From Myxocyprinus asiaticus (taxonomy: Eukaryota; Chordata; Actinopteri; Cypriniformes; Catostomidae), in NCBI RefSeq assembly GCF_019703515.2, contig NC_059372.1, forward strand, positions 20,388,931-20,452,930: a stretch of DNA of 64,000 bases, written 5' to 3'. Shown here in pieces: positions 60,434 to 64,000 of this stretch (position 1 is its first letter; each line of letters opens with the position of its first letter). The position numbers and the translations under genes are program-made. The notes below the pieces were generated by a model, which was not told the origin of the DNA, did not search any database, and saw only the letters and a program-made list of their open reading frames with translations.

Positions 60434-61303
60434 ATGCTCGCTCTTCGTCACTGGAGAATCCCTGCTTTCCTTCATGGGGGAATCACTTTGGGGGCCGTCT
60501 CTCTGAGGAAATTGGTGACGACAGATGCGTCACTTACAGGTTGGGGCGCAGTGTGCGAAGGCAGAATAGTGAATGGGGTTTGGCCCGCATCACTGCGCAA
60601 CACGCAAATAAACTTTCTGGAGTTACTGATTGTGTTTCTAGCATTGAAGCACTTTGCACTGTTCCTTCAAAGCCACCATGTCCTAGTCAGATCGGACAAC
60701 ACAACAACGGCGGCATACATAAACAGACAAGGGGGTACGTAGTCACAGAGACTTCACAGCTTGGCACAAATGCTGATTGTGTGGAGTGGTGCGCGCTTTC
60801 TCTCATTGCAGGGGACGCACGTTCCGGGAGTGATGAATACAGGGGCAAATCTCCTGTCCAGGGGGAATACTCTGCACGGAAAGTGGAAGCTTCACCCTCA
60901 GGTGGTGAGTCAGCTGTGGGAGAGATACGGGCAAGCTGCCATAGATCTTTTCGCATCACACGAAAACACTCATTGCCCTCTGTTCTTCTCCCTGGCGAGA
61001 GATGGTGCTCCTATGGGTGTGGATGCTCTAGCGCATCCATGGCCATATGTGCTACTTTACATGTTTCCCCCACTGAGTTTAATCATTCCAGCTCTAAGAA
61101 GAGTAAGAGAATACGGTCACTCAGTCATACTGATCTCCACGTGCTGGCCAGGGAAACTCTGGTTGACAGAAATAATGCAACTCTTGTACAGCCAGCCTTG
61201 GCCCCTCCCGCTGCACAGGGACTTGCTGTCACAAGCACAGGGGGAAATATTTCACCCCGACCCGGACCGAGTAGCTCTTTGGGCTTGGCCCGTGAGAGGC
61301 TAA
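60434..61303 (+). pseudogene. DIRS RNase H and methyltransferase-like region
   Basis: One frame over 870 bp with a single TAG at 60740-60742. RNase H signatures: VTTDASLTGWGAV, INFLELLIVFLALKHF, LVRSDNTTTAAYINRQGGT; after the stop VWSGARFLSLQGTHVPGVMN and TGANLLSR, where the last acidic residue of related copies (GADLLSR) is Asn. The next part, GQAAIDLFASHENTHCPLFF, ALAHPWPYVLLYMFPPLSLI and CWPGKLWL, fits the conserved domain after RNase H in DIRS elements, described as Dam-like methyltransferase. The end, HPDPDRVALWAWPVRG, is where the polyprotein normally stops. RNase H would remove RNA after first-strand synthesis. Confidence 0.9.
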
Positions 61304-61606
61304 GTTTGAGTGTCACGGGTTTACCCCCGAGGATGATTGAAACGATTCAGAGTGCAAGGGCTTCCTCAGCCTTTGTGCCTAAGATGAGCAACTCCATGCT
61401 CAGCTGTAAGCCGGTGGACTAGCTGGCTTTTCACCCGCCGCCTGTCTCATTGGGCACAAATCAATGATAACACAGTGAAGCACAAGTGTGTTATTTTGCT
61501 TCCATCCATTCTTTGCAAATTTATTAGGTGGGTGTACATTGGACATTACAAGTCAGTTGATGGTCTGCTTTGGACAGCATATCTGCAATACGGGAGTTGG
61601 CTATAC
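61304..61606 (+). pseudogene. DIRS tyrosine recombinase, N-terminal stub
   Basis: Only the first part is seen: LSLSVTGLPPRMIETIQSAR with ASSAFVPKMSN, which in related elements precedes the core-binding domain. No Arg-His-Arg-Tyr catalytic box is found in the remaining 230 bp before the internal complementary region, so the recombinase core is deleted. Confidence 0.7.
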
Positions 61607-61698
61607 CCCATAGTGAGATACTGAACAAATGTTAGAAAGAGAACTTTAGGTTACTTGTGTAACCCCGGTACTCTGATAACAGGAGTGAGGTATCTCAC
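61607..61698. repeat. DIRS internal complementary region
   Basis: The first half, CCATAGTGAGATACTGAACA to GAACTTT, is the reverse complement of the left end (58317-58352); the second half, TAGGTTACTTGTGTAACC to GTGAGGTATCTCAC, is the reverse complement of the right outer end (61877-61903 joined to 63424-63460). In the DIRS replication model this region lines up the two ends to form a circle. Confidence 0.93.
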
Positions 61699-61903
61699 CA
61701 CACTTCCATCCTTGCAGTTGTATGGAGAAGTGATATGTGAAGAGTGAAGAAGAGACCTGTGGCGGTGTCTTATATAAGGAGGTTGTGCTCCCTTATCACT
61801 GCTGTGATTGGTCTGTCAGCTGACAGACGTGGTGTCATTGCTTCCAGTGTCGGATACACCTGAGGCGAATTCCCATAGTGAGATACCTCACTCCTGTTAT
61901 CAG
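61699..61903. repeat. DIRS right inverted terminal repeat
   Basis: Reverse complement of the left repeat over about 140 bp, including GTCAGCTGACAGAC and CTTATATAAG. The element continues outward at 63424-63462 after the hAT insertion. Confidence 0.93.
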
Positions 61904-63423
61904 TAGGGCTGAAACAATTAGTCGATGTTATCAACAACGTTAACAATACAAAATTGTCGACAAAAATTTTCGTTGTCATTTGATCTCATTTAACGGAACA
62001 TGAGATCGCAATAAACTCTAATGATGATGCGCGAGGGCAGCACTGCAGTTCGCGCCTGCTGAGGAGAGGAAGAATTACACAGCTCACAGTCCAGATGCAC
62101 TCTAAACCTTCCAAACAGCTTAAGGTGATGTAGATCGCAAAGTATGAGGTAATTATTATGCAAAAACACAGAAGCACTCTCGTTGTGGAATAAGTGGATC
62201 TGGAGCTCCTCTGAAGCAAAACTTGCATGTCGAGCGTCTTTAAAGGAAACACCCCAGCGTTACATCTTTAATGCAGTTATATTTAATGCGGTATAGCTTT
62301 AATAAAATTCAAATAATAAAAAAGCAGGTCATGTAAATAACGACGAACTCCGAAACTGGCATTTCTCTGTGCAGTCAGCGCCAGTTCTATGAGTCGCGTG
62401 AAGTGACCCGATCTAAAGGGGGAGAGATTGAAACTGCATCCGGCTGATGAACACTCTGGCGCGGTGATGCTCATCCCTCAGGCATGCTTGCCGCAGCTAG
62501 ATTATAACACGATGGCTCGCAACTTATTGAATCATAATATATGTGTCACTGTGCATTTCTTATTGTGAAGAAAACTGGCAATATTCAGCTTTTTTAATAA
62601 GAGAGAGTTACTGTTTTTGCGAGTTAAAGATGGATTGAAGTGAACAGAAAGGTGAGAGAGGGTAGTCTTCGCCCCATTATACACTGCAACAAAATAAGTT
62701 TTAGATGTTTTCCAATATAAATATCTAAAACTCCTTTAAAACAATGCATATTTACTTTAGGAGCTATACTGCTGAAGAGAAAATTGTTATCTGAGAATGT
62801 TGAATATAATATTAAAAATACAAATATTTTAAAATATCTAAAAATCCTTTAAAAAAGATACATTTACTTGAGAAGCAACATACAAGATATTTAGACTTGC
62901 TTTTAGAGAATAGATCTTGAATATAAGTATATTTTGTCTTTACTGCACTCGCAGAAGTATAACCAAGTGAAAAGATACACATACAATATACACTTATATT
63001 TAAGATACATTCTCTTAAGGCAAGTCTAAATATCTTGTATGTTGCTTCTCAAGTAAATTTATCTTGTTTTAAGGATTTTTAGACCATTTTAAATGGAAAA
63101 CAAGACAAAAACACTTGATAACAATAGGAATAGGACTTTTTTTTTTTTTTTGCAGTGAAATTCTTTACTGAATTAAACTTAATAAAAAGTTTTTTTTTTT
63201 TCTTTAATTCAGTGAATGTCATTTAGAGGTATTTTTAAAAGATGATTTTGTCCTCAATATTGTTTGTAAGCACGTTTAATACAACTTTTTAAGTCGGGGC
63301 ACAAGCTGAATAATCATTTAAGAGCTAATGATAATCGTTGCAATAATCGCAGAATAGTCGAATAATCATTCTAATAATCGTTAGATTAATCAATTATCAA
63401 AATAATCATTAGTTGCAGTCCTT
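61904..63423. mobile_element. hAT-like element inserted in the DIRS right end
   Basis: The left end TAGGGCTGAAACAATTAGTC and the right end, on the other strand, AAGGACTGCAACTAATGATT are decayed inverted repeats. GTTATCAG (61896-61903) and GTAATCAG (63424-63431) flank it, an 8-bp target duplication with one difference. Removing it joins CTCACTCCTGTTATCAG to AGAACCTGGGTTACG, which matches the internal complementary region without a gap. About 1,520 bp, no transposase domain. Contains another element at 62692-63157. Confidence 0.9.
62692..63157. mobile_element. Palindromic MITE within the hAT element
   Basis: CACTGCAACAAAATAAG at the left and TTTTTTTGCAGTG at the right form inverted ends. Long inner arms, about 62829-62900 and 63022-63093, are complementary for about 70 bases (AGATATTTAGACTTGC against GCAAGTCTAAATATCT, CTTGAGAAGCAACATACA against TGTATGTTGCTTCTCAAG). 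Could fold into a long hairpin. No coding capacity. Confidence 0.85.
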
Positions 63424-63462
63424 GTAATCAGAGAACCTGGGTTACGTGAGTAACCTAAAGTT
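63424..63462. repeat. Outer right end of the DIRS element
   Basis: GTAATCAGAGAACCTGGGTT to AACCTAAAGTT continues the right terminus past the hAT insertion and matches the reverse complement of 61640-61680 with several differences. Ends in GTT at 63460-63462. Confidence 0.85.
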
Positions 63463-64000
63463 TTCCTATGTTGCAAAATGAAAACTGGGCGTTTTGAGAA
63501 TGAGAAATCCTCCTGGCCATCTCCATGCAGAATTAGAAAAGATCTTCAGCAAGTTCTAGGGAAAATGCATTTGGCATACAGTATAGCGTAACAGGCTTGG
63601 GGTTTTTATGAATTGCAAGCATGCAGAATTGTGCTAGCGAACATGGGCCGCATTTTTGTGTGCAAGAATTCTTGATGAAGCAAAGCTATTGTGGCCTGAC
63701 CTAAATTCCTCTTATGTATTCTGCTTTTCCAATGTTCAAAGAATTACACAATGTAGCTCTTATACCTTTTCATACAACATACATTTGCATAAAACTCAAA
63801 AGTAGTTTATACAAGAAATGCCTTCAAGCTGCTGTGAGCATTTTTCACGCATAAAATACCCCTGCTATCTTACAGATATGACCGAAATAGGTTTCTTAAG
63901 AAATCACATTTTGCCCTGGACAGGTCAAGTCTCGGCCGTCTTGAGAATAGATAAGGGGCATGACTTTGGTTACTCATTCATATAGGGATGTTAAAAGAAC
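63463..64000. other. Unassigned DNA
   Basis: No gene or repeat recognised after the DIRS end. Confidence 0.5.

Larger units (their letters stand above)
58317..63462 (+). mobile_element. DIRS-type retrotransposon, split by a hAT element
   Basis: Layout: left inverted terminal repeat (from 58317), gag-like region, reverse transcriptase, RNase H and methyltransferase-like region, internal complementary region (61607-61698), right inverted terminal repeat (61699-61903) and its outer extension (63424-63462). Both outer ends carry GTT (58317-58319 and 63460-63462), with no target duplication, as known for DIRS elements, which integrate by a tyrosine recombinase. Without the inserted hAT it is about 3.6 kb, well below a full DIRS, and most of the recombinase gene is missing. 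Not autonomous. Confidence 0.92.

Noticed and set aside
58317..61903. Interpretation as an LTR retrotransposon or endogenous retrovirus
   Set aside because: The terminal repeats are inverted rather than direct, an internal complementary region is present, and protein motifs match DIRS-type RNase H and methyltransferase-like regions, with no protease, integrase or envelope.

Overview
The window looks like intergenic or intronic DNA from a teleost fish, most likely a cyprinid (carp, barb or danio relative). This is an inference from base composition (AT-rich, many microsatellites) and from the repeat types: Tc1-like elements including one of Sleeping Beauty type, hAT elements with Tol2-like ends, abundant short inverted-repeat elements, tRNA-derived SINEs, an L1/Tx1-type LINE and a DIRS retrotransposon. 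I found no convincing host exon, tRNA, rRNA or CRISPR array. Every coding region I can support belongs to a transposable element, and each one is broken.

Layout, left part. 1-12 kb: a hAT-like non-autonomous element (1206-2172) with an 8-bp target duplication; a roughly 26-bp minisatellite in two blocks (4086-4365, 7498-7642) with a 197-bp tandem duplication and a complete Tc1 element (5513-7093) between them; then a long GT/TA microsatellite (10206-10356) and a probable piggyBac-type end at 11076. 12.6-20.7 kb: L1 territory. A 525-bp piece of the L1 5' end is bracketed by 125-bp direct repeats (12631-13405). A longer L1 with ORF1 and ORF2 remnants (15586-20690) is itself interrupted by a 5'-truncated L1 of the same kind with a perfect 17-bp target duplication (17894-18925). 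A SINE lies just before it at 14900.

Middle part, 22-35 kb: a minus-strand SINE, a 683-bp long-inverted-repeat element, a Sleeping Beauty-like Tc1 with a decayed transposase (27558-29085), and an element bounded by small hairpins that carries six copies of a 139-bp minisatellite (31682-33168). 35-57 kb: sparse unique sequence, several inverted-repeat elements, two internally deleted Tc1 derivatives (43374-43871, 49679-50887), and a hAT with Tol2-like ends and a perfect 8-bp duplication (52362-54281) that contains an old Tc1 fragment.

Right end, 58.3-63.5 kb: the most instructive structure. A DIRS-type retrotransposon keeps its diagnostic layout: inverted terminal repeats, and an internal complementary region whose two halves match the two outer ends. 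Its right terminus has been split by a hAT insertion (61904-63423), and that hAT contains a palindromic element (62692-63157). Gag-like, reverse transcriptase and RNase H/methyltransferase-like remnants are recognisable, but most of the tyrosine recombinase is gone.

The genes do not act together as a pathway; the window is a layered record of transposon insertion and decay. I ran no alignments or database searches. Family assignments rest on motifs, terminal sequences and target duplications read by eye, and the boundaries of weak repeats are approximate.
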